Positions 46,637 to 56,471 of a DNA stretch of 64,000 nt are shown here, one piece after another. Origin of the DNA: an uncultured Bacilli bacterium (lineage in GTDB: Bacteria; Bacillota_I; Bacilli_A; RFN20; CAG-826); assembly GCA_944363525.1 (NCBI GenBank), contig CALVUF010000001.1:321980-385979 (forward strand), given 5' to 3'. The number at the start of each line of letters is the position of its first letter. Position 1 is the first letter of the stretch. Both the position numbers and the translations under genes were made by a program. Under the pieces are notes generated by a model that did no database searches, was not told the origin of the DNA, and saw only the letters and a list, made by a program, of their open reading frames with translations.

Positions 46637-48243
46637 GCTTGCGCCCTCACTTCATAACGAATGAATAAGCGATCGGCCCGGATTTCAAATGCTGCGGCGG
46701 AAACGACGAATAACGTCGCCGACAGCCCGAGCAGCACCCAATTCGGCCCCATTAGGCCTAGGTTGCCAAAGCTGTCAATTAAGGTCAATACGGCCGGGGC
46801 GCCGGCCAAGACAAAAGGGGCAACGAAAGAAACGATCGGTAAAACCGGGGAATTCGGCCGATTGGCCAATGATTCGACGGCGGCGAAGAAATATAGGGAA
46901 GCCAAAAACAGCAAGCCGGACAAAGTTACTAACGCGAAGGAGGGCCAATCAAGGCTGTTTAAGCAAGCAAGGGCAAAAGTCGAAACGGCGAAAGCCAAGC
47001 CGGCCCAAATATAAGGGACGGCGATCTTAATCCGCAACTGGGCTTTGGGGCGGACTGGGAATTGCTTCATCAGCTCAATGCACCGGCCTTCCTTATCCAA
47101 GGAGAATCCGCCTGACCCATTGACTACGGATAGAAAGAGGAAGAGCAAGGCGATGGAGATGAAGAACTCGAAGCCCGGAAAAAGGATTCGAACGTAATTA
47201 AGATTACCGGTTCGGAAAATGGCGTTAACCCCTTGATAAACGGAGATGACGAGGAAAGGTGAAGCCAAAACCAATGAGAAGAAGGAGAGCACACCTTCAT
47301 TAGACGAGGAAAGCACGAAGAATTCCTTTTTGATCAAAGCCCTGACTGGGGAAGTCATCCCATGGCCATGGGCCCATTTTTCCTTTTTCCGTGGCCGCGG
47401 CCCATTTTTAAGAAAAGACGAATAAATGGCTGATAATACTGGATAGGAAATGACGTAAACCACAAAGCAAATCAACATCGAAAGCAGGAAATTAAGCACA
47501 TCCGCGCCAAGATAAGACATCTTTAAATAGGAAGTAAAGGGATAAAGCGAATCGCCAATTCTTAGCAATATCGCCACGAAGTCCTTAGTCAAAAGATAAT
47601 TGAGCGAGTTGCCAACGACCAAATCGACAAATAAGCGCAAAGCGGCCGAATATAGAAAGGCCAAGCCGGTAATCAAGGCAAAGGAAACCAGCAGCAAAAC
47701 CCAAATATTCCTTTTGATAAAAGAAGAAAGCAGCGCAAAAAGCGGACAAAGCAACGAAGCAAAACCAACCGAAAGAAGCGGGAAGAACAAAGCAAAAAGA
47801 ATCGCCACGATATAGAAAGCGAACAAACCATTGGATTTAACGCAGTAGGCGATGGATAACGGGAAGGTCGTAAGCAAATGGAAAGCCGTCGCTTGAAAAT
47901 AAAATAACAAAGCCTTGGCTCCATATAACGATCCTGGCTGCAAGGGTAAGGTCCCAACAATCAGCCTTTCCTTCGGTGAGAAGAAACTCTTCGCCATCTT
48001 CGGCAAAAGATAGACCACCGAGGCTAATAGCAAAACGAAGAGCAAGATAGCGGTCAAAGCCCGATTGACCCCTTGATAAGCCTGAAAAGTATCGTAGACT
48101 TCGACGTAAATAAAACATTCAATGGCGACGACCGCCGCCATCACGATAACATAAATCAAGACCTGAGGTAGTTTCTTTAGCAAGGGCCCTGGCTTAAATA
48201 ACGGGAGCGAGAGCAATTCACGAACAAATAAAGTTCCGATCAC
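46633..48243 (-). CDS. ABC-2-type transporter permease
   Basis: 536-aa integral membrane protein with about ten to twelve hydrophobic helices arranged in two halves, separated by a charged cytoplasmic stretch (RPRKKEKWAHGHG). It directly follows an ABC ATPase whose gene it overlaps by 4 nt, so together they form an exporter. ABC-2 permeases move polysaccharides, peptides or lipids outward. The substrate is unknown; neighbours suggest a surface-protein assembly role rather than drug efflux. Confidence 0.8.
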   Translation of the reverse strand: MIGTLFVRELLSLPLFKPGPLLKKLPQVLIYVIVMAAVVAIECFIYVEVYDTFQAYQGVNRALTAILLFVLLLASVVYLLPKMAKSFFSPKERLIVGTLPLQPGSLYGAKALLFYFQATAFHLLTTFPLSIAYCVKSNGLFAFYIVAILFALFFPLLSVGFASLLCPLFALLSSFIKRNIWVLLLVSFALITGLAFLYSAALRLFVDLVVGNSLNYLLTKDFVAILLRIGDSLYPFTSYLKMSYLGADVLNFLLSMLICFVVYVISYPVLSAIYSSFLKNGPRPRKKEKWAHGHGMTSPVRALIKKEFFVLSSSNEGVLSFFSLVLASPFLVISVYQGVNAIFRTGNLNYVRILFPGFEFFISIALLFLFLSVVNGSGGFSLDKEGRCIELMKQFPVRPKAQLRIKIAVPYIWAGLAFAVSTFALACLNSLDWPSFALVTLSGLLFLASLYFFAAVESLANRPNSPVLPIVSFVAPFVLAGAPAVLTLIDSFGNLGLMGPNWVLLGLSATLFVVSAAAFEIRADRLFIRYEVRAQA

Positions 48244-48983
48244 AGCTCATTCCTCCGCTGAGACAAAGACAAGAAATAAGGCGAGACCTCATAACGTAAG
48301 CCGGGATCGGCTTTCAAATCGAAAATCCGATTGATAACCCCATCATAGATAATGGCGATCCGATCGGCCAAAGCCGAAACCAACTCGATATTATGGCTCG
48401 CAATGAAAACGGTCCGTCCATGATCGACGAATTCCTTCATCATCAAAGTCAACTCGTGAGTGGTAACCGCGTCTAAGCCGACCGTCGGCTCGTCCATAAC
48501 CCAAATTTTCGGATTATGGATAAGGGAGGCAATGAGCCCCACTTTCTGCTGCATACCATGGGAGTATTCCTTAATCGGGCGAGCCAAATCCTCCATCTTC
48601 AAGTCCAAACGACTGGAAAGATAGGTTAGGTTCTTATCGAAGGTCACGTCATTGACGCCAAATACCGAAGCGATGAATTCCAGATACCGAAGGCCACTCA
48701 TTTCAGAATAAGACAAGGGCTCGGAAGGGACATAACCTAAAACCTTTTTGACCTCGATTGGCTCAGTCTTAATCGAATGGCCGTCAATCAGAATCTCTCC
48801 TTGATTGAAAGTTTTCAACCCGATCATCGAATCGATGGTTGTGGACTTGCCGGCGCCGTTTGCCCCGATAAAAGCGAAGAATTCGCCCTCGAAAACCTCG
48901 AGGTCAATCCCTTTGATGACTTCTTTGCTTCCGTAGGATTTACGGAGTCCTTGAATAGATATGGCCACTGGACGTTCGATCAT
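48240..48983 (-). CDS. ABC transporter ATP-binding protein
   Basis: 247-aa ABC ATPase. Walker A GANGAGKST, Q-loop near LGYVPSEPLSYSEM, signature YSHGMQQKV in place of LSGGQ, Walker B IWVMDEPTVGLDA, and H-loop IASHNIEL. The signature variant resembles drug/peptide-type ABC-2 ATPases. It pairs with the permease at 46633, with 4-nt overlaps on both sides. It energises export across the membrane from the cytosol. Confidence 0.93.
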   Translation of the reverse strand: MIERPVAISIQGLRKSYGSKEVIKGIDLEVFEGEFFAFIGANGAGKSTTIDSMIGLKTFNQGEILIDGHSIKTEPIEVKKVLGYVPSEPLSYSEMSGLRYLEFIASVFGVNDVTFDKNLTYLSSRLDLKMEDLARPIKEYSHGMQQKVGLIASLIHNPKIWVMDEPTVGLDAVTTHELTLMMKEFVDHGRTVFIASHNIELVSALADRIAIIYDGVINRIFDLKADPGLRYEVSPYFLSLSQRRNEL

Positions 48984-51847
48984 AAAGCACTCGCTTTGCT
49001 GGATATGGCCCAGGTCTTATCGGAATTAAGCTTCATGACCCGATAAACTTCCCGCGCCGAATCGGCGGAGTCGGCATTAGGTTTCTTGCCTTCCTGCCCG
49101 ACCAATTTCATAATCGAACAAGTATTGCCGCTTGGATTGAAGGGCAGAAAACCGCCTTGATACGAGATATAATTTCGGCCATTGTAAGCAATATATATGC
49201 CACCGGCGGAAGTTTGATTGATGGTGACCCTTTGGAACGAACCGCTTAAAGAATTCGCGTTACGGTCTCCGGTTAATGTCCCATTGTTCGACCAGTAAAC
49301 ATTATTTGAGGGGTTGTCGTTATCGAAAAGGAAGGCATAAGCTTGATTGCCGCCGACATAAACAAGCCGGGATGTTACGTCGTAATAAATGTTCTTCGGC
49401 AAAGAAGATCCGGTCCGGCCTGGATAAATGTCCGCTCCTTCGAGAGGGGTCAAAATCTCCCCGTTGGAAATAAGCGGACTATTATAGAATCCCGAGATTC
49501 CGAAGGTACGGCGAGCCGCGATGGACGCTAGATCCTCGACAACGCCTGAAAGGCCGCCGAGATAAGAAACAATATCGGTCATGTTGACTCCGCTTGTTGC
49601 GCCGCTCGAATAAAGGTTGATGTTGATCCCGGCGATTGAACTCAGGAAAGAGTCATTGTCGCGAAGGTTGGCAAAACCCGCCAAAACATAGGGAATGGGG
49701 TTTCCGGAATTAAAGGAGAAAGTCCCAAAATAATCCATTTTGGCAGGAACTTTGGAATAATAGTTCCAGAAATCGTTCCAAAGCCAAACCATTTGCCCGT
49801 ATGCATCATAACCGAGACCATACTGTTTCCTGGTATCATACCAGCCAGTCGAACTACCGTTGGTTCCATTCGTAAACGGGTAATATGTGGTAGCAAGATT
49901 TATCCCCGCAGCATGGTAATTTTTGTGGTTATCAGCATAATCCAACGTGCAGTTGCCAATATCATACGAACCATGGGCGAAAACCAATTGGGTATTAACG
50001 TCACCATATAAATAGCATCCAGGCATGAAGATGTATTCTTGCTGCAAGGTGATTTTGGAGTTATATGAGTAAAAATCAAAATACGGTGGAATTACTTTTT
50101 GGTATTTATATGAATTGAAGGAAAAAGAAATATGAATAACGCTCAAAAACGTCATGGACATATCGATATTAAACGAATTGACGATAACATCCGCGTCTTG
50201 GAAGGTGTAACGGAATCTTTGATAGGTGATGTTATACATCGATACGTTATCCTGCCAATTGGAAGGATGATCAGCAATAATTTTGTCGTAGAGTTCCGTA
50301 TTGTAATAAGTAACCCGACGAATGGTGCCGGAATTTAGTTGAAGAACGAAGGAAGAATCCGGCCCCACGATTCCAATATCATCGGTAAAATATCCAGAAT
50401 TCCCGAGCGAAACAAACAATTTGCCGTAAAACTTAGCCCCTTTTTCGACTATTAAAGAACAGTCTAGATAGGGACAGCGGAACATATTCATATAATCGGT
50501 CCCGTTAAAATAAGCCTCCGGAATCGCATCTTCACGGTACATGTTTTCAAAAACCAAAGGCGTATAGAAAGTCGATCCGTCTTTTAAAACCAAATTGCCA
50601 GTGCGGCCGGCCGAGGAGTCGGTGATGGAGCCAAAACAATCAAGCATTCCACTTTTGGTGACTGAAGTTTCGTAATCGTCCTTCGGCAACGTTTTATTGT
50701 CATACGCCTCACTGTTCCCTTCAATTATGAGATCATAACCATTAAGGTCAATTTCGGTATATGCACCGACCATTAATCCTTGATAGTTCAATTGGGTCCA
50801 CTCCAAAGGGGCCTTGTTTCGATCGGTTACCACAAAGCCGTTAAAACCACCCATCGTAAGTTGGCCGGTATAGACAATGTCGCAGTTCAGAACAAATCTT
50901 GTGACACAATATTCGGACTGATTAGTGGCTCGGACCCCGCCATTATCATTAGAAATAGTGCTGATTTCTGATAAATTGATTGGTTTGTAATAATGATTAT
51001 AGTTACCAGAACCGTTCGGATAATCAGCGGCATGGGTCTCTAAGCCGATCGAGGCTTTAGTTCTTGTGTACCCATTTAAAACACCCCCGGTCCAAACGAG
51101 GTCGCCATTGGAATTTGTCGTTTGGTATTGCCCTTCGTAATTGATGTTCCAAGTATTGTTGCGACGTGGGTAGGCGTATTCGCCAGGGTTATCACGGGAA
51201 CTGACCAAACTCGGCATATCATCAGGGTTAGGCTCTCCATTATCGCCCTTGACGGTAAGTTTGGTAGTCGAACGGGCTTTCGTTCCCTTCCCTAATAGTC
51301 CACTCTCTTCCCATGTTGACTTAGACATATACCAATATTGATTGGTCGGTAAAGAAAAATAGTTGTCTAAACCAGCATTGGTGTTTTTGCTATCGGCAGT
51401 CACCTTATCCAAATCCGTATTAGGGCTAGAATTAACCCGTTCCGAAGCGCCGGTTGCCAACTCTTCATAATATGTATCCTTCAACAAGCGAGCGCTGACG
51501 GAAACTGGGGAGATAGTCAAATCCGAACTGACGGTTATATGATTGTTCAGCATTTGTCCGTTGTTCGCCTGCCAAGCATAAACGGTCAAGGAGTTGCCGG
51601 AGACGCTAGAGGTAAAAGGGGCATCTTTAAGGCTGATCGTTGCCCCATCCTCGTAATATTTAACGCAATTGGTCGAGCTATCAGCGTTCCTAAAGGTAAT
51701 CGCCCGGACATTATTTCCCGTTTGGACGACGTTGCTATCGGCGGTATTAACGATCGGATCTTCCAAAACAAGCTTGCCAAAAGCCGGAGCAGCCAAACAA
51801 ATGACCGAGGTCAGAAATACGGTTAATCCAACTAACAGTCGCTTCAT
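48980..51847 (-). CDS. very large secreted protein of unknown function in the TasA/SipW locus
   Basis: 955-aa protein starting at 51847 (MKRLLVGLTVFL), where ATG overlaps the preceding stop (ATGA). The signal sequence is residues 1-~23 (VFLTSVICLAAPAFG). The rest is rich in Asn, Tyr, Ser and Gly, with many short beta-type segments (TYYNTELY, GKLFVSLGNSGYFTDD, LDLNGYDLIIEGNSEAY) that suggest a beta-solenoid or fibre. No catalytic motif, no LPxTG and no C-terminal membrane helix are visible. Found between the secreted 205-aa protein and the ABC ATPase. Probably a surface or matrix component; this is inference. Confidence 0.7.
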   Translation of the reverse strand: MKRLLVGLTVFLTSVICLAAPAFGKLVLEDPIVNTADSNVVQTGNNVRAITFRNADSSTNCVKYYEDGATISLKDAPFTSSVSGNSLTVYAWQANNGQMLNNHITVSSDLTISPVSVSARLLKDTYYEELATGASERVNSSPNTDLDKVTADSKNTNAGLDNYFSLPTNQYWYMSKSTWEESGLLGKGTKARSTTKLTVKGDNGEPNPDDMPSLVSSRDNPGEYAYPRRNNTWNINYEGQYQTTNSNGDLVWTGGVLNGYTRTKASIGLETHAADYPNGSGNYNHYYKPINLSEISTISNDNGGVRATNQSEYCVTRFVLNCDIVYTGQLTMGGFNGFVVTDRNKAPLEWTQLNYQGLMVGAYTEIDLNGYDLIIEGNSEAYDNKTLPKDDYETSVTKSGMLDCFGSITDSSAGRTGNLVLKDGSTFYTPLVFENMYREDAIPEAYFNGTDYMNMFRCPYLDCSLIVEKGAKFYGKLFVSLGNSGYFTDDIGIVGPDSSFVLQLNSGTIRRVTYYNTELYDKIIADHPSNWQDNVSMYNITYQRFRYTFQDADVIVNSFNIDMSMTFLSVIHISFSFNSYKYQKVIPPYFDFYSYNSKITLQQEYIFMPGCYLYGDVNTQLVFAHGSYDIGNCTLDYADNHKNYHAAGINLATTYYPFTNGTNGSSTGWYDTRKQYGLGYDAYGQMVWLWNDFWNYYSKVPAKMDYFGTFSFNSGNPIPYVLAGFANLRDNDSFLSSIAGININLYSSGATSGVNMTDIVSYLGGLSGVVEDLASIAARRTFGISGFYNSPLISNGEILTPLEGADIYPGRTGSSLPKNIYYDVTSRLVYVGGNQAYAFLFDNDNPSNNVYWSNNGTLTGDRNANSLSGSFQRVTINQTSAGGIYIAYNGRNYISYQGGFLPFNPSGNTCSIMKLVGQEGKKPNADSADSAREVYRVMKLNSDKTWAISSKASAL

Positions 51848-52461
51848 TGTTCGATCCTCAATGTAAATGAAAGGGTCCCAAGTGAAGGAATCGAGTAGCC
51901 AATCGGGAAATCGAATTGGAAAACGCAACGGAAAGAGATCGAATTAAAAATATCGTTAATACCACTGTATTTTACAAGGGAATTCAGCGAATTACGGTCA
52001 TAGTCAACCTGACTTATCATATCATAGACGTAAAATTCACCCAGAATTTCCTTATCAGAGACAGAACGCCGATAAGGATTGAACTGGGTTCCCTCGTATT
52101 CCAGATAACAATAAGCATAGGAGGCTACGCTTCCGAAGGAACCCGACAAGACGAAACTAGCACGGTTTCCCATGTCCTCAATCGCATCCATGCCATTAGG
52201 CTTAATAGTCATATTTACTGCGACTTGACATTCGCTAGCCGCTCGAGAGGGAAGATTGGTTTCAAATGAATCGATAGAGAGGACATCGGTATCGATGTCC
52301 CTATATCCAGTCGCGGTCTCGCAAACAACCGAGGAAGCGCCTAAAGCCGCTTTCGCCGGTTCGCTTTCTCCCAGAAAAAGGCTGGCATAAGTCGCCGTGA
52401 CGCTGGTTAAAGGCAGCATCAAGGCAAAGAACATGATTGGCAGACGGCTGCCCCACTTCAT
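51844..52461 (-). CDS. small secreted protein, possible SipW substrate
   Basis: 205-aa protein. The signal segment MKWGSRLPIMFFALMLPLT is followed by VTATYASLF, which resembles the 'GTYA' cleavage area of TasA/camelysin-like proteins processed by SipW. The body has about five cysteines and a beta-rich look. Both ends overlap neighbours by 4 nt. It could be a minor fibre subunit. I do not recognise a named family. Confidence 0.6.
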   Translation of the reverse strand: MKWGSRLPIMFFALMLPLTSVTATYASLFLGESEPAKAALGASSVVCETATGYRDIDTDVLSIDSFETNLPSRAASECQVAVNMTIKPNGMDAIEDMGNRASFVLSGSFGSVASYAYCYLEYEGTQFNPYRRSVSDKEILGEFYVYDMISQVDYDRNSLNSLVKYSGINDIFNSISFRCVFQFDFPIGYSIPSLGTLSFTLRIEQ

Positions 52462-53561
52462 GCCCCTACCTCCTCAAAGCAAGCATAAACGGTCAGAGTC
52501 CGGGTAATCGGGGTCAAATCAGTCAATTTGCCACTAGTCGGGTCGCTAGGGCCTAATTGGGAAGTATACCAGCCAACAAAATCGCAACCGTCCTTAATCG
52601 CATAAGGAAGCTTGGCGATGGAGGAACCGTAAGCAACCGTCATTTCCACGCTCGCCATGCTTTGCCCGGAAATCCGGCCACCATTAGTCGAAGCATCAAA
52701 AGTAACCGTGACATCAGGCTGGGTCAGGCGAACGGCGACGATCCAAAAACCATTGTCGTAAATGTAAATCGAACCGGTCGCTGTGTCGAAATAGAAATCG
52801 CCCTCTTTAGCATCGGGAACAAAGGTCGGAGCACCGGCGTCATAAAACCAAACGGTGCCAGGATCAGGCATCGGGAATGATAAAATCTCCGGTTCGCCTT
52901 CAGTATAGGAAATCTGCAAATAATAGAGCCCGGCATCCTCGTCGGTTTGGGCAACGATGCTGGTAATGCCTTTCCCATCCTCCCCATTCCGATAAGGCAA
53001 GGTGATGACCGAAGGCTCGACGGTCGGATCGGTATAGGTGATGGTGATGACAATATCCCCATTTTCTTCTTTGGTCTGGGAGACATTGGCCACCCCATTC
53101 CCATCCCTTCCTTTGGGCAGTTCGAATTCATGGGCTTCCCCATCATTCGTGGTGATCGTCACCGTGGTCATCCCCGATTCCTCGTCATAGGCCGATTCGA
53201 TGTCGGTTATCGAGGTGGCGTTGGGGATAGTCCAGATCGATGGGGCGAGGGAGGTGTCACTATAGGTCATGGTGATGACGAGGTCTTTGCCGTCCTCGGA
53301 TACTTTGGAAGAGACGGAGGCGATGCCGGTGCCCCTCGGCCCTTGCTCGCCATCTTGCCCCGCGGGGATGGTGAAAGTGACCGGCTTGATGTCATCGTCG
53401 GTGAAGGTAATGGTAATGATGGTCGAGCCATCAGCTTGGGGGGCGGCCAAAATCGAATCGATGTAAAGCGATTCCTCGCTGCCCATGATCCCGCAGGAGG
53501 AGCCAAGGGCCCCAGTCAAAGCCAAGCCCAGGCCGAGGAATAAGGATTTAAGCTTGTTCAT
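52458..53561 (-). CDS. repeat-containing surface lipoprotein with Listeria-Bacteroides repeat
   Basis: 367-aa lipoprotein. The start at 53561 (MNKLKSLFLGLG) has GAGG upstream; the signal ends in a lipobox (LGSSC, Cys~23). Four to five ~40-aa beta-type repeats follow, each with an IT.(I/M)TY.D-like strand and a collagen-like turn (GQDGEQGPRGTG, GRDGNG, GEDGKG). The C-terminal ~80 aa (VTFDASTNGG ... FVGWYTS) are a Listeria-Bacteroides/InlB-type repeat. It overlaps the DUF2357-like gene by 14 nt and the next secreted protein by 4 nt. A surface-exposed binding or assembly factor is likely. Confidence 0.75.
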   Translation of the reverse strand: MNKLKSLFLGLGLALTGALGSSCGIMGSEESLYIDSILAAPQADGSTIITITFTDDDIKPVTFTIPAGQDGEQGPRGTGIASVSSKVSEDGKDLVITMTYSDTSLAPSIWTIPNATSITDIESAYDEESGMTTVTITTNDGEAHEFELPKGRDGNGVANVSQTKEENGDIVITITYTDPTVEPSVITLPYRNGEDGKGITSIVAQTDEDAGLYYLQISYTEGEPEILSFPMPDPGTVWFYDAGAPTFVPDAKEGDFYFDTATGSIYIYDNGFWIVAVRLTQPDVTVTFDASTNGGRISGQSMASVEMTVAYGSSIAKLPYAIKDGCDFVGWYTSQLGPSDPTSGKLTDLTPITRTLTVYACFEEVGA

Positions 53562-54681
53562 GTCGTTCCTCCTCTTTCCCCATAAACGGAAGATCCAGCA
53601 ATTGGATTGCCTTTTGCTCCCCCCGATTATAGCAATGGAAGGCTGAGTCGCAGTAATGGCAGAGGTCACCGCTCCGCTTATTGCCGCATATGGGGCAATA
53701 ATCCCCTTGGTCGGGGACCGATAAGAGCAAGGTTTTCAACGGTAAAGCAGTATCGATGCTCCCAAATAAGCTGATCAGGGCTTTCTTCCCCTCGCCATAT
53801 AGTTCATAAGACGGGTAGAAGAAAGACGGCCGAGGCTTGACCTCATAGGATAAGGCGAAGCCATCGTAGACATTAGACGCCTTCATTATGAGCGAATCGC
53901 CCAATCTTCTTAAGGAGACCAAGCAATCGGCGAAGCGGAAGGAAAGAGGCAACTTGCCCTCATTCCCTTTGACGATGTCCCGTCCATCAGAAAAATCATT
54001 AACGATCTTTTGGATGCTCTTCTCTGAATCAAAAGAAGCATTCGACAACATATAGGACCGATATAACGCCCCATATAAAGGATCATAAGCCAAGGCATTG
54101 GTCTGATGGACGTTCTCTTCTTTCAAGGGGATTAAGGTCTGGAAGAAATAAGTCCGTCCTAAGGTCTCGGCCTCTTGCTTCATATAGAGCAACTCATCGA
54201 GGAGATGGAGTTTCTTTTCCTGCTCTCCCCTATTGGCCCCTTCGATGTAATCGAGTAAAGGCAAGGCATTGCCATATTTGGAATAGGAGAGCCCGTTATT
54301 GATGATCGGGAGCAAAGAGGATTGATAACGGAAATTCGAATAGGCCGCTCCAAGTTCATCGATCAGCCGGACTAAGATCATCTTGGCGAACCGGTTCTCG
54401 TAAGTGGAATTATCGTCTTCGACTTCTGAGCAAAGGACTTCCTTCGGGGTCAACCGACCATTTAGATAAGCAAAGTGCTTGGCCTTCTTGGCTGTTTCGG
54501 CAAAGAGTTTCGGGGAGAAAGAAGAGGCTTGGCTGAGCTTCTTATACACCGCCTCTTCCTTTAGCCCTTTTCGGGCAAAACGATAGATGTTCTCAAGGCA
54601 ATCCAAAATATCCCGGCTCGTCTTCTCCGAGCTGGCCAAGATTGGGGCGAACCCGTTATCTAAGGATAACTGGCCTCTCAT
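53548..54681 (-). CDS. DUF2357-like protein with C-terminal zinc ribbon, partner of McrB-like ATPase
   Basis: 377-aa cytosolic protein. The segment around YENRFAKMILVRLIDEL (near residue 95) resembles DUF2357/McrC-type partners that sit next to McrB-like ATPases. Instead of the usual C-terminal PD-(D/E)XK nuclease domain, I see a CPICGNKRSGDLCHYC zinc ribbon at about residues 327-343. A direct nuclease role is therefore doubtful. It overlaps the AAA+ ATPase gene by 4 nt, and the pair is presumably a complex. The family call is tentative. Confidence 0.55.
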   Translation of the reverse strand: MRGQLSLDNGFAPILASSEKTSRDILDCLENIYRFARKGLKEEAVYKKLSQASSFSPKLFAETAKKAKHFAYLNGRLTPKEVLCSEVEDDNSTYENRFAKMILVRLIDELGAAYSNFRYQSSLLPIINNGLSYSKYGNALPLLDYIEGANRGEQEKKLHLLDELLYMKQEAETLGRTYFFQTLIPLKEENVHQTNALAYDPLYGALYRSYMLSNASFDSEKSIQKIVNDFSDGRDIVKGNEGKLPLSFRFADCLVSLRRLGDSLIMKASNVYDGFALSYEVKPRPSFFYPSYELYGEGKKALISLFGSIDTALPLKTLLLSVPDQGDYCPICGNKRSGDLCHYCDSAFHCYNRGEQKAIQLLDLPFMGKEEERHEQA

Positions 54682-56471
54682 CCGAGCCTCCTCATTTCCC
54701 TATCTATCGTCTCTAAGCTCTTCTTAAAGGCATCGCCATAGGTTTTCTTCAAATAGTCGCCCATCGAGCGGAGCCCGGCCCGATAACCGGCATCGACCCG
54801 CCCTTTGGCTTTCCGCAAGACCTTAAAGGCGAAGAGGTAATCAATCGCCCCTTCTTTCGACCCCGTGATGGCGGCATAAACGGGAGCTAAGTCACTGGCT
54901 TGGTTAAGGAACCGGTTGCCGGTCTTGATGCCAAGGCAATCATCGGCTTCCTTCAATAAAGCCACCAGTTTCTTCTGGTCATTGGCATCGAAAGATAGCT
55001 TCTTATCTTTACGCGCCGCCTCGGCTAAACTGACCAGGTCTTTGTTGGAGACGGCTAAAGGTTTGGCCTTGGTCGAGAAGGACAAGGGCTCATGGAATTC
55101 GTCGAAATCGAGGACGATAGCCCGGTCGATGACCTTATCAGTGATGGCGAAGGTCGAGTCGTCGGTGTTGCAGGTCCCGATGAAGCGGGTATTGGGGGTG
55201 ATGAGCAAGTCGCCGCCGGCTAAATGGACCGGGGCGTCCTCCCCGACGTTGACGATGTGGATCCGCCTTTGATCCTCGGGGAACTCCATAACCGAGAGGA
55301 AGTCGGCGAAGTAATATTCAACCCGGGAGATGTTCATTTCGTCTAAGACCATCAGGTTAAGATGGTTAAGCCGATAAGTGGCTTCATAAAGCCGTTTTAA
55401 GAACTCGGTCTCGAAATAGACCCCAGTGAAGTCGTTGTAATAGCCTAAGATGTCATCCCGATCCTTATAGGTCATCTGGACCGATTCGAAGTAGGCGTTC
55501 TCGCCAATGAACTTGGCGAAATACCGAGGCAACGAAGATTTGCCAGTGCCGGAGACGCCTTCAAGGATCGTTAACGGAGTGGTCAAAATGGCCGAGACGA
55601 AGACCGCCAGATCATCTAAGGAATAATATAAGGAGCAGGTGGTAGCCAAATAGTTTTGCAGGTCCTCGACGAAGCGGCGAAGCGTCAAACCGGTCGGAAG
55701 GAAAGGCAAGGCCTGCTCCCCCAGCAAGAACCGGTCATCGATGGCGATGAGCCCCGGGAACACCCGATTCTTGTCATAGGCTAAAGGGGCGCCGCCTGTC
55801 CCTGAGCCGATGGCGACCCCGGCTCCCGCGGCTACCCCACCGGCGGCTCCATTAGCCCCACCCTTCTTCTCGGTGTCAAAGGTATTGGAGAGGTCGGCTT
55901 CGCTCTTCTCTTCTTTCTCCTCGACCTCGTCTTTGGCTTCGCTTCCGATGTTGACGGCATTCCGGGCCGTGAAAGGCAAAGCCATGATCAGGAGGTAGAT
56001 GGCCAAAACGATGGCGTAGATGGCGGCGAAAGCCACGACGGAGATCAATAAAGTCTCCCCGACGAAGGTGATGTTCCGCTTTAACCCATCGGCCCCTTCG
56101 GGAATGGTGAACAAGAGCCCTAAGCCGACGAAGGCGATGACCCCGACGACCCCAATGAGAATGACATAAGGGAGCATCCCGGAGTTGACGAGTTTCTTTC
56201 CGTCTTCATGGATCTTATTCAAGACGATGAAGAGGGAGATGACCCCGGCGATGAGATAGAGGGCGATGAATAGAAGGAGGACATAGGCCGAGCTTTGGGG
56301 CGCGATGGCGGCGAAGTTAAGCAATTCGCCGATCCCGGCAATCGGGTTGTTCTTTTTGAAGATGATGTAATTGGCATCGAGCCCACCGGCGATGAAGAAG
56401 CTCAGCAAAGCGAACAAAATAACCGAAGCCGTGATGGCTTTCTGACGGGGGCTGAATTTGAAGATTTTCAC
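54678..56471 (-). CDS. membrane-tethered McrB-like AAA+ ATPase
   Basis: 597-aa protein with unusual layout. Residues 1-~175 contain about four to five transmembrane helices. Residues ~178-235 form an acidic, then Gly/Ala-rich flexible linker. Residues ~240-597 are a McrB/MoxR-type AAA+ domain: Walker A GVSGTGKSS near 305, Walker B LMVLDEMNIS, sensor I FIGTCNTDDS, and RAIVLDFDEF. McrB proteins normally drive DNA restriction in the cytosol; a membrane anchor and a SipW/TasA neighbourhood suggest instead an assembly or remodelling motor at the membrane. It overlaps sipW and the DUF2357-like gene by 4 nt each. Confidence 0.8.
   Translation of the reverse strand: MKIFKFSPRQKAITASVILFALLSFFIAGGLDANYIIFKKNNPIAGIGELLNFAAIAPQSSAYVLLLFIALYLIAGVISLFIVLNKIHEDGKKLVNSGMLPYVILIGVVGVIAFVGLGLLFTIPEGADGLKRNITFVGETLLISVVAFAAIYAIVLAIYLLIMALPFTARNAVNIGSEAKDEVEEKEEKSEADLSNTFDTEKKGGANGAAGGVAAGAGVAIGSGTGGAPLAYDKNRVFPGLIAIDDRFLLGEQALPFLPTGLTLRRFVEDLQNYLATTCSLYYSLDDLAVFVSAILTTPLTILEGVSGTGKSSLPRYFAKFIGENAYFESVQMTYKDRDDILGYYNDFTGVYFETEFLKRLYEATYRLNHLNLMVLDEMNISRVEYYFADFLSVMEFPEDQRRIHIVNVGEDAPVHLAGGDLLITPNTRFIGTCNTDDSTFAITDKVIDRAIVLDFDEFHEPLSFSTKAKPLAVSNKDLVSLAEAARKDKKLSFDANDQKKLVALLKEADDCLGIKTGNRFLNQASDLAPVYAAITGSKEGAIDYLFAFKVLRKAKGRVDAGYRAGLRSMGDYLKKTYGDAFKKSLETIDREMRRLG

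Noticed and set aside
53548..56471. Classical McrBC-type restriction system
   Set aside because: Membrane helices on the ATPase, no visible nuclease motif in the partner, and export genes on both sides.
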